Positions 35,463 to 46,852 of a stretch of DNA of 64,000 nt are shown piece after piece. The notes under the pieces were generated by a model, which was not told where the DNA came from, searched no databases, and worked only from the letters and a program-made list of their open reading frames with translations. Each line of letters opens with the position of its first letter. The stretch's first letter is position 1. Both the position numbers and the translations under genes were made by a program. The DNA is from Micropterus salmoides (taxonomy: Eukaryota > Chordata > Actinopteri > Centrarchiformes > Centrarchidae). The stretch spans positions 6,874,041-6,938,040 of the forward strand of contig NW_024040041.1 of assembly GCF_014851395.1 (NCBI RefSeq). Direction: 5' to 3'.

Positions 35463-36191
35463 CTAAACTTCTCTTAAAGAAAATTATAAACTTCTAAAGT
35501 TTATTTTTACTTAAATCGAATTTCATAGTCAGACATCAGTTCATTTCAGGTTTGACGCAAAAAAAAAAAAATTGCAAATTGGCTCAAAACTGAAGTACAG
35601 CTCAGGCTGATGGGAATGTCACTTTTGAACGAACCAAAAGATTGGACAAACTAATATTTTGGGAAGGGATTAAGGGATATAACCAGTTATTTCAGTTTAT
35701 CCTGCAGCTACCATGACTGTCTATACAACATTTCATAGTAATCCATCCAATTGTTGTTAAGACACTTATGGTGCCCCCCCCCACCCCCACCCCATCTTCT
35801 GTCAACAACTACTGAGTGCCTCCTGGTGCCTCTGTCACATTTTCCTTTTTATTATATTTGTCTAACAGCCCTCTCTCCCTCTTCCCGTGTTTTTTTTCCT
35901 CCATAGCTCTTTGAACAATATGCCAGTAATGGAAAGTTGAAATCAATGGAGGTTTTCTTTCCCCTAATTGGTTGACATAGCTTGTGATGTAATGACTGAT
36001 GATGTAAGTCCTGAGCCGAGGTGAATGAAGGGACTGTTTTCCTTCTCGGTCAGGCTGCAGCCGCGTTAAATTGATGTTGTCATGGCTACAAGGGATCAGA
36101 GACAGGTTTTTTTTGGGAGGGGGGGGGGGGTGCTTGTCACTACGATCAGTTCAAAGTCTCTAAATCTCTCCTTCTGTCCTCTTCTCCCCAG

Positions 36192-36280
36192 GTGTTTAAT
36201 ATCCATCCTGCTCCCTCCTGAGTGACCTCCTCCCTCCTCCTTCCTTCCCACCCTTTGACTTTTTGACACCCTAATCCGTG
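36192..36280 (+). other. carhsp1: carhsp1 5'UTR segment of the first coding exon
   Basis: The acceptor cttctccccag ends at 36191. The 89-base leader is pyrimidine-rich and has no ATG before the start codon at 36281, so initiation at 36281 is clear. Confidence 0.75.
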
Positions 36281-39200
36281 ATGTCCTCTCAGGACGCGCC
36301 CATTCAGGGGTCACCACCAGTGACCCCCCCACCGGCCTCCGCAGGATCCCCACGTTCTCCACTGTCACCAGGTAAACGTATATATTTTAAGGCACTGAGA
36401 CTGTTGAGAAAACATGCACTGCTGTATCGTAAGCAGTCTTATAGGGGCACTCCATTGGTTTTACAAGTGAAGATCAGTTCACTACTGAGCCTACAAAAAC
36501 TGCTGTAGGTGAATCATCTGTGGAAGACCTACAAAATAAGATTGGGCCTGAAACGTTTATTACAGAAAGTCTGCATTACAATCTGGAATGTGGTATTTGA
36601 AACCTGTTGGCAATTAACCACTCAGTAAAAATCCAATGAAAGAAGCTATCAACTTGCATCATGGGAAATGTACAGTCCATCAATTTTGGAGCTTATAACA
36701 GTTGAATAAAAGTCAGGATACCTCTGCTACTTTTGATTCTGTCCATTTTGTCTCTTGTAAGCCCTACTTACTTAGAGTGAAGCAGGCCCAAGCCCTTGCT
36801 TAAGAGCTCCAGGAGCAAACCATTATGATGAGCGGGGGAGTCGAGGAACAAACAGTGCTGATTTTTTTTTTTTTTTTTTTTGTGAGTGTATGTGTTATTG
36901 ATTTATTAATCCAACGAAGGTTAAAATGAACTGACTGGCAGGGGAACTCAGCTATTTAACCTCAGTGGGGTCGTTGGCCCGGGTCATCGATACCGCTGGT
37001 TCGTTAGTGTTCCTTGTTGCTGTGACGACAGTCGTTACAGTCGTTAAGACTACCTGTGGCCAAGACTGAACGACCATCGTTGGTATCGTCACCTGAGGCC
37101 AATAGGCCTCAGTCAGAACTGAAGAAGTCCTTTGGATGAGGGACGAAACGTCTTCCAGTATCTTCAACCAATTCCAGTTGCCCTTGATTTTAACCTTCTA
37201 TGACCTGGATGACTGAGAATCTTCATAGACAACTTGCTGATTTAATAAGAATTTGTATTTATGGAAATATTGATTCCTTGTGTTGTATTTTTGCATGGTG
37301 TTTGTTTTCAGTAAATATTTACAATTTCGTATGCTTGTGGTCCCACCTAAGTTGTGTTGTCCACCTAATTACCTGCAGCACAGAAGGGTGTATAAGGCAG
37401 CTAGTTGCTTTCGGTGCAAGTTTTGTTGTGTCTCATGGTGTCTGTATGGAAGATAATTGCCACGATTGTGCTTTGCATTTTACCTCCGCCTCATGTCTCT
37501 CTGTGGGAAAACAGAGAGCCGCCGCCGGACCATCGGACATTGTTTTACATTGTTTCCTGGAAGTGTTGAAGTAGAAGTATAGAGCCTACCCAGCGATGTA
37601 CCATACTGCTGTGTGTCATTTCTCATGATGTAACTAACACAGTTTTTTGTCCCATCAGATTCGCTGCAGCCTCCAGCCTGCAGACACAGAGACCGCTCGC
37701 CTTCCCCCATGAGAGGCTACCTCATCCCCAGCCCTCTGCCCACACGCAGAAACAGGACCTGCTCAGCGTGAGGACACACACATGCACATAGACATACACT
37801 GTAGAATCACACGGGATGAAACGGACTTGTGCGCAAGTGAAGCGAGTGTAATGTTAGATGCTATGTTTCCAGTATAGTAAGTGAATCTTGTTGAATTCAT
37901 TAGGTATTGGTAGAAGTTCTGTTGAATCTTGAATCTTGTTAAGGGCAGAACACAAGCTAGTCTAAACCTACTCACTGAAGTTGCACTCATCTCCTAAACG
38001 TTCTACTGTTACTAAAAAATATAAAAATAAAACTTTAAGGACTTTTATTGTTATTTGAAATGTAGAAACTAGTACGTTTAAAAACTAACTTACATATCAA
38101 ATTATGTCTTGTTTACTGTGATATGCCTGCAAGTGTTTGACAGGATCATAATATCTAAATGCACTTGATTTTGGTAGCGGGTGGATTATTTTGGGAGTAT
38201 TTTGTTGATACGCTGACATAGTTGCACGCTTTTCGTCGCTCACTTTTTTTGTTTCCGCCCTCTCATCCTCCACTTCTATATGTGTCCCTCTGTGCAGGAC
38301 GGCTCGTGCATCACAGGGTCCGGTGTTCACTGGTGTGTGTAAATGTTTTTCCCGCTCCAAAGGCCATGGCTTCATCACACCATCCGACGGGGGCAAAGAC
38401 ATTTTTGTCCATATCTCAGAGTAAGTGTGTGTGTAGGTGTTCAAGTGTGTGTGTGTGTGTGTGTGTGTGAGGATGACCGTGTTTGTGGATAGGTTGACGT
38501 GTATAGTGTGTTCTAATGACTAATCAGGTTGTGTGTAAATCATTTGAAGAGAAAGGCATCAACAGTGTGTGTGTGTGTGTGTGTGTGTGCGTGTAAAACA
38601 GAGTGGTTCAGTGACGCTGATCTGTGGGTGAAATTTGAGCTGTGTGTTTTCCTCATTGTCTGATGAGGTGTGTGAGAGGGCTGCTTTGTTTTTAATCACC
38701 GGCATCAAACAATGTCAGGGTCTGTGTAGGAGTAGATGGAAACACACACACAGAGGAATGACAGGAGCTGCAGGAGTGTGTAGGAGGACTGGATACAGAA
38801 AATCAGATGACCTTCATCACCAAGGTGCCTTTTATTATTACCCACAGGCTTAAAACACATAGACGTCAGCAGTGTATACTGCACATGCGCGCGCACACAC
38901 ACACACACATAAAACACAGCAGCACAATGCATTCTGCAGAACAGGACGCAATAAAATCCCTTCAAGAGTCTGTTTGCATCCTTGCTCCTCTCTGGCCCAA
39001 AGGAAGGTGACTGAGAATTCCCCAATTTCACGGCAATCAAGCCTCTGTTTGTGTCGTGTTTTAACCTTACAGTCGTCTTTTTGTCATGCTGTCATAGGTG
39101 TCCAGTATTTATGGCTCCTCCCATTATTAGGTCTGTATGTCGAGTGCCTCTCTAGATAGTTGGCTGGTATTATTCTTGGTGGAGATGATGGTGGTCTTGT

Positions 39201-40232
39201 TAAGTTACGTTTCTCTTGTTGCTATTGTTACTGTTATTGTGATTAGTGGACTGTTATATTGGCGATTTTACTCAGTATCACGTTTACATTTGAAGGGTTC
39301 ATTGACTTTAATCTGTATTCCGGAAAGTGTTGCGGCATACTCTGATTGGTGGTTTTTCCTGGGTGAGAGCCTTCATCCTGTGTCTGTGTGTATGTATGTA
39401 ATAAGTCTTGTAGAAAGCGGGTTTTACCTCCAGAGCAGCAGTAAGTGGTGTTAAATGATCCTCTGGGTTTTTCAAAGATCACCAGGTATTTCATTTTAGG
39501 ACGAGAGGCAGAAACTGGTGTGAATGGCAGTCACATGAGTCAAATGGGCAATTTAAAGGTTAGTTTGGATTTTTGAAGTGCGGTAGTATGAGGTACTTAT
39601 CCGTAGTCAGTGTACTACCTACAGTAGCTAGATGGCGGTCGGCACACCCCCAGTTTGGAGTAGAACACAGGAGTTCCTGGTCTACGGCTGCCTCGACTGG
39701 GTAGTTTGTGTTATTGTGTTTTAAAGGGTTAGTCTGGTTTTGTTTCTCAGCTGGCAAAAGAAACCACTTCACTATCAGTACTTTAACTTTATGTGAACAT
39801 GTTAGCGGTTGAACCACATAAACCATGTTTGACGTACAGATTTCACTTTGCAAAGCTCAGCTGCTTTAACATGCCTTGCTGCTGTTGGCTGGAAAATAAA
39901 AGTCCCCCCCCCCCTCTCCTACCCACCCACCTGTGGTGGCACTGCAGTATTACTTTTCTCCCTTAAACAAAACAGAGTTTCTTTTTTGGAATTCAAGTGA
40001 AATATGGTGGCAGATGTCTGCATGTCGGGTAAAGCAGAAGAATAACTAATTGATTTCTCTCTCCTGCAGCATCGAGGGCGAGTATGTGCCAGTGGAAGGC
40101 GACGAGGTGAGCTACAAAGTGTGCTCCATCCCTCCCAAATATGAGAAGGTCCAAGCGGTGGAGGTGACCATAACCCATCTCAAACCGGGAACTAAACATG
40201 AGACCTGGGCTGGACACATCATCAGCAGCTGA
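36281..40232 (+). CDS. carhsp1: carhsp1, calcium-regulated heat-stable protein 1 (CRHSP-24), complete
   Basis: CARHSP1 is a small cytoplasmic cold-shock-domain protein. It binds RNA (for example the TNF 3'UTR) and moves to stress granules and P-bodies. Coding exons 36281-36371, 37659-37767, 38298-38420 and 40070-40232 give 486 nt, or 161 residues. The N-terminus is Pro/Ser-rich (MSSQDAPIQGSPPVTPPP). Next come RDRSPSPMRG (41-50) and SPLPTRRNRTCSATARAS (55-72), the region phosphorylated in mammals. The cold-shock domain from about residue 75 carries RNP1-like KGHGFI (88-93) and RNP2-like DIFVHI (101-106). The C-terminus is GTKHETWAGHIISS. All introns are GT-AG. The paralogue csdc2 is less likely, because HVISS-type ends and the SPSP-RG segment fit carhsp1. 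The Akt-type site has Cys65 just before Ser66 where I recall Phe in mammals. Confidence 0.93.
36905..37235. repeat. Dispersed repeat (ccaacgaagg / gaagaagtcctttggatgag)
   Basis: Contains tgaagaagtcctttggatga gggacgaaacgtcttc and gacctggatgactgagaatc, familiar blocks of a fish interspersed repeat. Part of it is present in reverse at 5137-5201 (ttctcagtcatc.aggtcat). The minus-strand ORF is incidental. A poly-T tract precedes it at about 36861-36880. Confidence 0.5.
38445..38469 (+). repeat. (GT)n microsatellite close to a carhsp1 donor
   Basis: A GT run begins about 25 bases after the exon-3 donor (38421). A second (GT)n lies at 38565-38589, and an (AC)n tract at about 38890-38910. Confidence 0.85.
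39552..39850. repeat. Teleost dispersed repeat in carhsp1 intron 3
   Basis: The blocks gaggtacttatccgtagtca, tacagtagctagatggcggt and cacacccccagtttggagta are diagnostic of a common fish repeat. Non-coding. Confidence 0.55.
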
Positions 40233-40775
40233 ACGCTAACCCACTAGAGGGGCAGGCTGGGTCAAAGAGGCCAAGGCGGGTGGGAAGGGTGATACAGAAG
40301 AATTTGGGGCAGTGGTGTGTGGGTGTGTGTGTGGAAGGGTTAACAGGGAGTACTGGATGATCGGATTGGGAGAATTGCTGGAACATGAGTACTTATATTT
40401 TGGGGTAAATAAATAGGTGATTACAGTGGAAGAGATGTTTATCACAGACTTATGACATTAAGGTTTCATGTTTAGATTTTTAGATCACATGTGATGAGAT
40501 TTGGTGCATTGTTTGAAATTGTACTTTGTTCAATGAGGACATTAATTTCAGCTGCAATTATTACTAATGTGGGGAGTGTTCTAGAACAGTTGCAGGACGA
40601 GCACACGTGCGACATTGTCCAGCACCATGGGATTGTTTTCCAGGTATACTGTGTGTGCCTACTTCTACCCAGAGAACTGACCGCTCTGTTTGTGCCTACT
40701 TATACCAATCTATCATCTGTATTCGATCGTGTTGGGTGGGTATTTGAATGAATTAAAGCATTCTTAACCAATACA
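40233..40775 (+). other. carhsp1: carhsp1 3'UTR with two poly(A) signals
   Basis: The 3'UTR follows the TGA. A proximal AATAAA is at 40408-40413 and a distal ATTAAA at 40752-40757. The distal site lies in aattaaagcattcttaacc, followed by T-rich sequence, and gives a roughly 540-base 3'UTR. Confidence 0.55.
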
Positions 40776-41074
40776 TCCTAATGCATTCTGTGTTTTTGTG
40801 CAAACTGATTTGAGTTGGAGTCTGAAACAAAATATGCATCATTGTGAACAAGTGTTTCCTACAGTGGTGAACAGGGTTGGTATTTATAAATCTCTGTCTT
40901 AAGAATGGTCCTAAACTTCTACTTTGTCAAATATTCTTAGTAAGAAGTAGAACATAGTTTAGTATAAATAAGCTAAAAGTAAATTTCACCAATATCTAAT
41001 TACTACAGCCAATAATGGGCTTCCAAAGGTGACGTGTCACATCAGTCATCATCACATATCAATATGTGCTGTAT

Positions 41075-41345
41075 ATACAGTACCAGTTAAAAGTTGGCTC
41101 ACACTTTCCCATCTAGTGGTTTTTCATTCTATTATTTATATATTGTTGAAAGAACACATACGGAATTATGTAGTAAAATAAAAAGAAACAAACCAGAGTG
41201 TGTTTATATATTAGATTCTTCCAAGTTAACCACTCTTTGCTTCGATGAAAGCTTTGCACATTCTGGGCAATCTCACAATCACTTGGAATGGTTTTCCCAC
41301 AGTCTTGAAGGAGATGAGGAGCCAGCTGCAAAAGCTGCCTTCACT
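41075..41345 (-). mobile_element. Degraded Tc1-like transposon end
   Basis: The end ctgtatatacagtaccagtt is followed by a leader-type segment (gaacacatacggaattatgt) and by ccactctttgcttcgatga, tggttttcccacagtcttgaaggag, which corresponds to the 3' portion of a Tc1 transposase on the minus strand. The copy is truncated at about 41345. Confidence 0.6.
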
Positions 41346-43005
41346 TGAGGCAGTTCATCAGACTTCACACAGCTCCCTCCTGAGACAGTAAAGGCTTTAT
41401 ACATCTTTTTTCACACATGCTGTGTGTGTGTGTGTGTAAAATTGTTGCAGTTCGCTTTTAGTAAATGTTTACTGGCAAGGTTTTATATTTACTTTCAGAC
41501 TCGCAGAACTCTTGTCTTTGGCAGCTCAGCTATTACATTAGATATTATACATTTTACAATTGATGTAAATGTGCTTAATGTGAAGGTTGGGAACAATCAC
41601 ACAAATGTGTGATTATTTGATCGTATTCATGCTGAATCCATCATCATGAACTCTTGTTATGAGAATTCATGATGCTAGTGTGTATATTTGGACGTGAGTG
41701 TGTTATTGCACATTATCAAAGGAACATTTATGTATGGCACCTATTCTTAATTCCAAAATGTGTATGAGCTGCTTCACACATACCAGCCCAGATCACTGAC
41801 AGAAGAGTGGAAACATGATTCATTTATTAGTCAATATTTTGAAAAGGTGAATTACAGGTAATATGAGCTTATGCATGCCACTTTGTTACAAACATGTGAT
41901 AATTTTAATCAATCCTGTCATATGTTTGATGAGGTGGATTTGTCATGACAGCCACTGATAAATCTCAATCTGCTGTCCTCCTCTGTCCAATGTGTCTACT
42001 GCAGCTTGACACAAAGTTCAGAGGTCATACTGTAGGAGTGTCATTTTAATCAGCATTAAATTTAATAATAGAAATGGCGAATAAATAAGTGTCATATTTT
42101 AGGACTGATATTGACATGATAGTGATATTGTGAAATTGGCAAGTAAAGTTCTTCAATTTAGGGTCACTGGAGCCATCTTAGGCCATGGTTTAAGCCAACA
42201 CCTGCTTGCCCTTAGCTTTGGTATATGTATCCGCTTCTGCATTTGCTCTTACAGCAACATTAGAGGGGGTTGATTGTAAAGCTACATTGCTTGCATCATT
42301 GAAAGCTGGACTTTATTGAGAAAAGACCACATTTGTACTTAAGTTAGAAATGAATTTGTCTTTGTTTTAAAATAATGTATATTAATATGTGCAGATAATT
42401 ATCAATTGCCTAAATACTAACATAAATACCATTATAAATAATAATCTATATAAATATCTGTATTCCCACTGAGAAATGTGGATTATTATTAAACTTCATG
42501 TTGGCCCTTTTTTCCCCCGAATTTCTTTAGATTACTTTATTTTGAAACTATCTCACAGGAAGTACATATATCATCACGTTCGACTTGGTAAGACAGGGTA
42601 CACGCAACACCTTAACCAGCTTTTTATAAATACAGTAATAAACAGTGGGACATCAATGTGACTGTAGCTGATCGCTAAATGTAATATTTATTGCAATTTT
42701 ACTGACAGGCTATCTGTATTAGCCATGAATTTAAATAGTGCTGTAGTTTCTCACTGTGACCACTCGAGGGCAGTGAACACTCATGAATACACTCAGGTTA
42801 AAAGTCAACAGTCAAGGCAGACATAATACCACGATAAAACGATACTGCCGTTTCCGGTGAAAATATTTCATAAAACAATTTTTCCTCTGGTTTAAAAACG
42901 GTCTGCACCTTTGTAGCAGGCGACGTGGTTCTCAAATTCTTCACGTAAGTGCAATTTTGATGCTACTTTACTTGAGTATTTCCATTTTCGTCTGCTTTCT
43001 CCTTC
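41346..43005. other. Intergenic, AT-rich, no gene seen
   Basis: Short repeat debris (41350-41415 resembles 31380-31440) and AT-rich unique-looking sequence. A weak CTCF-like string (ccactcgagggcag) lies at about 42760-42775. No coding exon. Confidence 0.4.
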
Positions 43006-44091
43006 TCAATTCAATTCAATTCAATTTTATTTATTTATCACCAAATCACAACAACAGTTATCTCACAGCGCTTTTCATAAAAGAGCAGGTCTAGACCGTA
43101 GTCAGTGATGCTATTTACAGAAGCCCAACAGTTCCCACCAAGAGCAAGCACTAGGCGACAGAGGCAAGGAAAAACTTGCTTTTAAGAGGCAGAAACCTCG
43201 AGCAGAACCATGGCTCAGGGTGGGCGGCCATCTGCCTCGACCGGTTGGGGGTGAAGGAGAGAGAGAGAGGGATGGAAGGCAGCCTACACAATATACACAC
43301 AGAGGTACAGACAGTAAAGGTGATGTTGTTACAGACTGAATGAAAAATGGTACAGATATTTATAGCAGTATTAATGATAATAATCGTAATGTTAATGATT
43401 ATATAACAATAGGACTAGTACCAATAATTGTAGCAGAGAGTGTCGAGCAGGAACACGGGGGCAGCAGGTGACCCGCAACCACAGATCCAGACTCCACAGC
43501 TCCAGAGCCAGAAACACCTGCAGGAAGTGATAGGAGAGAGGAGAGGGACGAGAAAGCACAAAACTACCGGAAAGGGGAGAAGTCGAGTTAGTAACATGTA
43601 TTAATGGGATGAGGTTGCATACAGAGGGAGAGAAAGAAGAGGAGAGAGGAGCTCAGTGCATCATGGGAAGTCCCCCGGCAGTCTAGGCCTATAGCAGCAT
43701 AACTAAGGGATGGTTCAGGACTCACCTGAGCCAGCCCTAACTATAAGCTTTATCAAAGAGGAAAGTCTTAAGCCTAACCACAAGTAACCCTGCATTCTGG
43801 TAGCGCAGTGCTCTGGTGGGGTAGTAAGGTACTATGAGCTCTTTAAGATAAGATGGTGCTGGCCATTAAGAGCTTTGTAGGTAAGAAGAATGATTTTAAA
43901 TTCTATTCTGGATTTTACTGGAAGCCAATGCAGAGAAGCTAAAACAGGAGAAATGTGATCTCTTTTCCTGGTTCCTGTCAGAACACGTGCTGCAGCATTC
44001 TGGATCAGCTGAAGAGTCTTAATGGACTTTTTAGAGCAGCCTGATAATAAAGAATTGCAGTAATCCAGCCTAGAAGTAACAAATGCATGGA

Positions 44092-45221
44092 CTAGTTTTT
44101 CTGCATCATTTTTAGACAGGATGTTCCTGATTTTTGCAATATTATGTGCTTCATGTGAGACTTAAACGACATGTCCTGATCAAAGATAACTCCATGATTC
44201 CTCACGGTGGTGCTGGAGGCCAGGGCGATGCCATCAAGGGAAACTAAATCTTTAGATAATGCGTCACGGAGGTGCTTAGGCCCCAGAACAATAACTTCAG
44301 TTTTATCTGAGTTTAACATTAGAAAATTACAGGTCATCCAGGTTTTAACATACTGAAGGCACATAATATTGCCTAAAGGAAGCATATATAAAGTGAAGAG
44401 GATTGGTCCGAGGACAGATCCTTGTGGAACTCCATGACTAACTTTGGCATGCATGGAGGACTCATCGTTAACGTGTACAAACTGAGATCGATCTGATAAA
44501 TAGGACTTAAACCAGCTGAGAACGGTTCCTTTAATGCCAATGAAATGTTCCAGTCTCTGCAATAGGATCTGATGGTCAATGGTATCAAATGCAGCACTAA
44601 GATCTAATAAAACCAGTACAGAGTCCTTTGTCTGATGCAATTAGGAGGTCGTTAGTAATTTTCACCAGTGCTGTCTCTGTGCTATGATGAGCTGACTGAA
44701 AATCCTTCTATAAACTATTGCTCTGTAGAAAGTCACAGAGCCAGGATCTTAGAGAGAAATGGAAGGTTAGATATAGGTCTATAGTTGGCTAAAACATCCG
44801 GATCAAGTTTGGGCTTTTTCAGAAGAGGTTTAATTACAGCTACTTTAAAGTACTGTGGTACATAGCCTGTTGGTAGAGATAGATTGATCATATCTAGTAG
44901 AGAAGTGCTGACTAAGGGTAGAACATCTTTAAGCAACCTAGTCGGGATGGGGTCTAAAAGGCAGGTTGATGATTTAGATGAAGAAATTATTGAGGTTAGT
45001 TGGTAAAGATTGAGGGAAGGAAAGCAGTCTAAACATATATCTGGTTTTACAGCTGTTTCTAAGGTTCCTGAGTTAATAGTTAGAATTTTATCATTAAAGA
45101 AGCTCATGAAGTCGTAACTACTGAGAGCTATGGGAATACTTGGCTCAATAGAGCTGTGACTCTCTGTCAGCCTGGCTACAGTGCTGAAAAGAAACCTGGG
45201 GTTGTTCCTGTTTTCCTCCAT
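44092..45221 (-). pseudogene. LINE reverse transcriptase, broken
   Basis: The minus-strand frame from 45221 carries ANYRPISNLPFLSKIL, the RT fingers motif. A second frame from 44640 carries LLDLSAAFDTIDHQILLQRL and GVPQGSVLGPILF, RT palm motifs. The catalytic Y/FADD block expected next is absent: after MLPLGNIM the sequence jumps to KTWMTCNFLMLNSDKTEVIV. Frame breaks lie between 44641 and 44733. The enzyme cannot be active. Confidence 0.88.
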
Positions 45222-45636
45222 TAATGATGAGTAGTACGCTGCTCTGGCACTACGGAGGGCCTTACTATAAGTTTTAAGACTATCTTGCCAAATTAAACGA
45301 GAATTTTCCAGTTTCCAAGATATTTGCTTTAATTTGTGAGTTTCAGTATTATACCATGGAGCTAACCGTCTTTGTTTTAGTATTTTCTTTTTTAGAGGGG
45401 CTACAGAGTCATTCGCAGTGAGCCTGCAGCACTATCAACAAGATCGATTTGGGAGGGACTGAAATTACTATAGGAGTCCTCCGTTACTTTGTGACTTGAT
45501 AATGAATTTAGAGCTGATGGAATCGACAGACAGACGTCTTGTATAAAACTTTTTGCACAATGGCGTGTAGTTCAGCTATACAAACTCAAAAGTTATCAAA
45601 CATTGGTCAGATAAAAAGGGATTCTGTGGGACACTA

Positions 45637-45960
45637 TTAAATGTTCAATTTCAATACCATATACCAAAACAAGGTCGAGGGTGTGGTTAAACAGTGAGTC
45701 AGTTCATGAACACTCTGAGAGAAGCCAATTGAATCTAAAAGAGAGATAAACGCAGTACTAAAGCTGTCATTCTCAATGTCCCCTACAATAATAACTTTGT
45801 CTGTTTTAAGGACTAAAGTTGACAAAAATTCAGAGTACGGACCAGGTGCTCGGTACACTATAACAAAAAGAATTGGTTGCAGTGATTTCCAACTTGGGTG
45901 TGAAAGACTAAGAACAAGGCTTTCAAAAGAGTTATAATTTAGTTTAGGTTTAGAGTCGAT
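45637..45960 (-). pseudogene. LINE APE-type endonuclease fragment
   Basis: Minus-strand reading shows FESLVLSLSHP, LFVIVYRAPGPYSEFLSTLV and KTDKVIIVGDIENDSFSTAF. This matches the APE endonuclease of L2-like LINEs with the catalytic GDFN-type segment altered to GDIEN. The open frame continues beyond 45960 only by reading into the neighbouring Tc1 sequence. Confidence 0.75.
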
Positions 45961-45962
45961 TA

Positions 45963-46824
45963 GTAGGCTAGAGTCGCTGCGATTACAGCTGTAAGTCGCT
46001 TGGGGTACGTCTCTATCAGTTTTGCACATTGAGAGACTGAAATTTTTGCCCATTCCTCCTTGCAAAACAGCTCGAGCTCAGTGAGGATGGATGGAGAGCG
46101 TTTGTGAACAGCAGTTTTCAGTTCTTTCCACAGATTCTCGATTGGATTCAGGTCTGGACTTTGACTTGGCCATTCTAACACCTGGAAATGTTTATTTGTG
46201 AACCATTCCAGTGTAGATTTTGCTTTATGTTTTGGATCATTGTCTTGTTGGAAGAAAAATCTCCGTCCCAGTCTCAGGTCTTTTGCAGACTCCATCAGGT
46301 TTTCTTCCAGAATGGTCCTGTATTTGGCTCCATCCATCTTCCCATCAATTTTAACCATCTTCCCTGTCCCTGCTGAAGAAAAGCAGGCCCAAACCATGAT
46401 GCTGCCACCACCATGTTTGACAGTGGGGATGGTGTGTTCAGGGTGATGAGCTGTGTTGCCTTTACGCCAAACATAACGCTTTGCATTGTTGCCAAAAAGT
46501 TTGATTTTGGTTTCATCTGACCAGAGCACCTTCTTCCACATGTTTGGTGTGTCTCCCAGATCTCTGCAGTTCATCCAGAGTGATCATGGGCCTCTTGGCT
46601 GCATCTCTGATCAGTCTTCTCCTTGTATGAGCTGAAAGTTTAGAGGGACGGCCGGGTCTTCGTAGATTTACAGTGGTCTGATACTCCTTCCATTTCAATA
46701 TTATCGCTTGCACAGTGCTCCTTGGGATGTTTAAAGCTTGGGAAATCTTTTTGTATCCAAATCCGGCTTTAAACTTCTCCACAACAGTATCTCGTACCTG
46801 CCTGGTGTGTTCCTTGTTCTTCAT
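45963..46824 (-). pseudogene. Tc1/mariner transposase with internal deletion (DD34E)
   Basis: The minus-strand start at 46824 gives MKNKEHTRQVRDTVVEKFKA and YKKISQALNIPRSTVQAII (HTH1), then the GRPSKL hook and LIRDAAKRPMITLDEL (HTH2 start). About 60 residues are then missing near 46570. The next frame resumes LGDTPNMWKKVLWSDETKIK with PTVKHGGGSIMVWACF, QQDNDPKHKAK and SPDLNPIENLWKELK. All three DD34E acidic residues (WSDE, DNDPKH, PIEN) survive, but the deletion and frame change leave no intact protein. Confidence 0.87.
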
Positions 46825-46852
46825 GATGCTCTCTGTGCTTTAAACGGACAAG
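45963..46852 (-). mobile_element. Tc1-like transposon relic, both ends lost
   Basis: Transposase-coding sequence is present without the terminal inverted repeats, sandwiched between a minus-strand LINE (left) and a plus-strand LINE fragment (right). The join on each side is abrupt (about 45963 and 46853). Confidence 0.8.

Larger units (their letters stand above)
43006..45962 (-). mobile_element. L2-like non-LTR retrotransposon (LINE), 5'-truncated and decayed
   Basis: The element reads on the minus strand. Its 3' end is marked by a (TCAAT)n pentamer tail at 43006-43025, the short-repeat tail typical of L2-clade LINEs. The 3'UTR (43026-44090) contains the familiar gcggccatctgcctcgacc and cagtctaggcctatagcagc blocks. 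Upstream come RT and APE-type endonuclease remnants. The 5' side is interrupted by a Tc1 relic from about 45963. Several internal deletions are evident. Confidence 0.85.

Noticed and set aside
37200..37574. 124-codon ORF just upstream of carhsp1 exon 2
   Set aside because: It starts inside a dispersed repeat and has no splice link or conserved motif.
45960..46574. 204-codon ORF as an active transposase
   Set aside because: It lacks the N-terminal domains, the upstream frame is shifted by a deletion, and the element has no terminal repeats.
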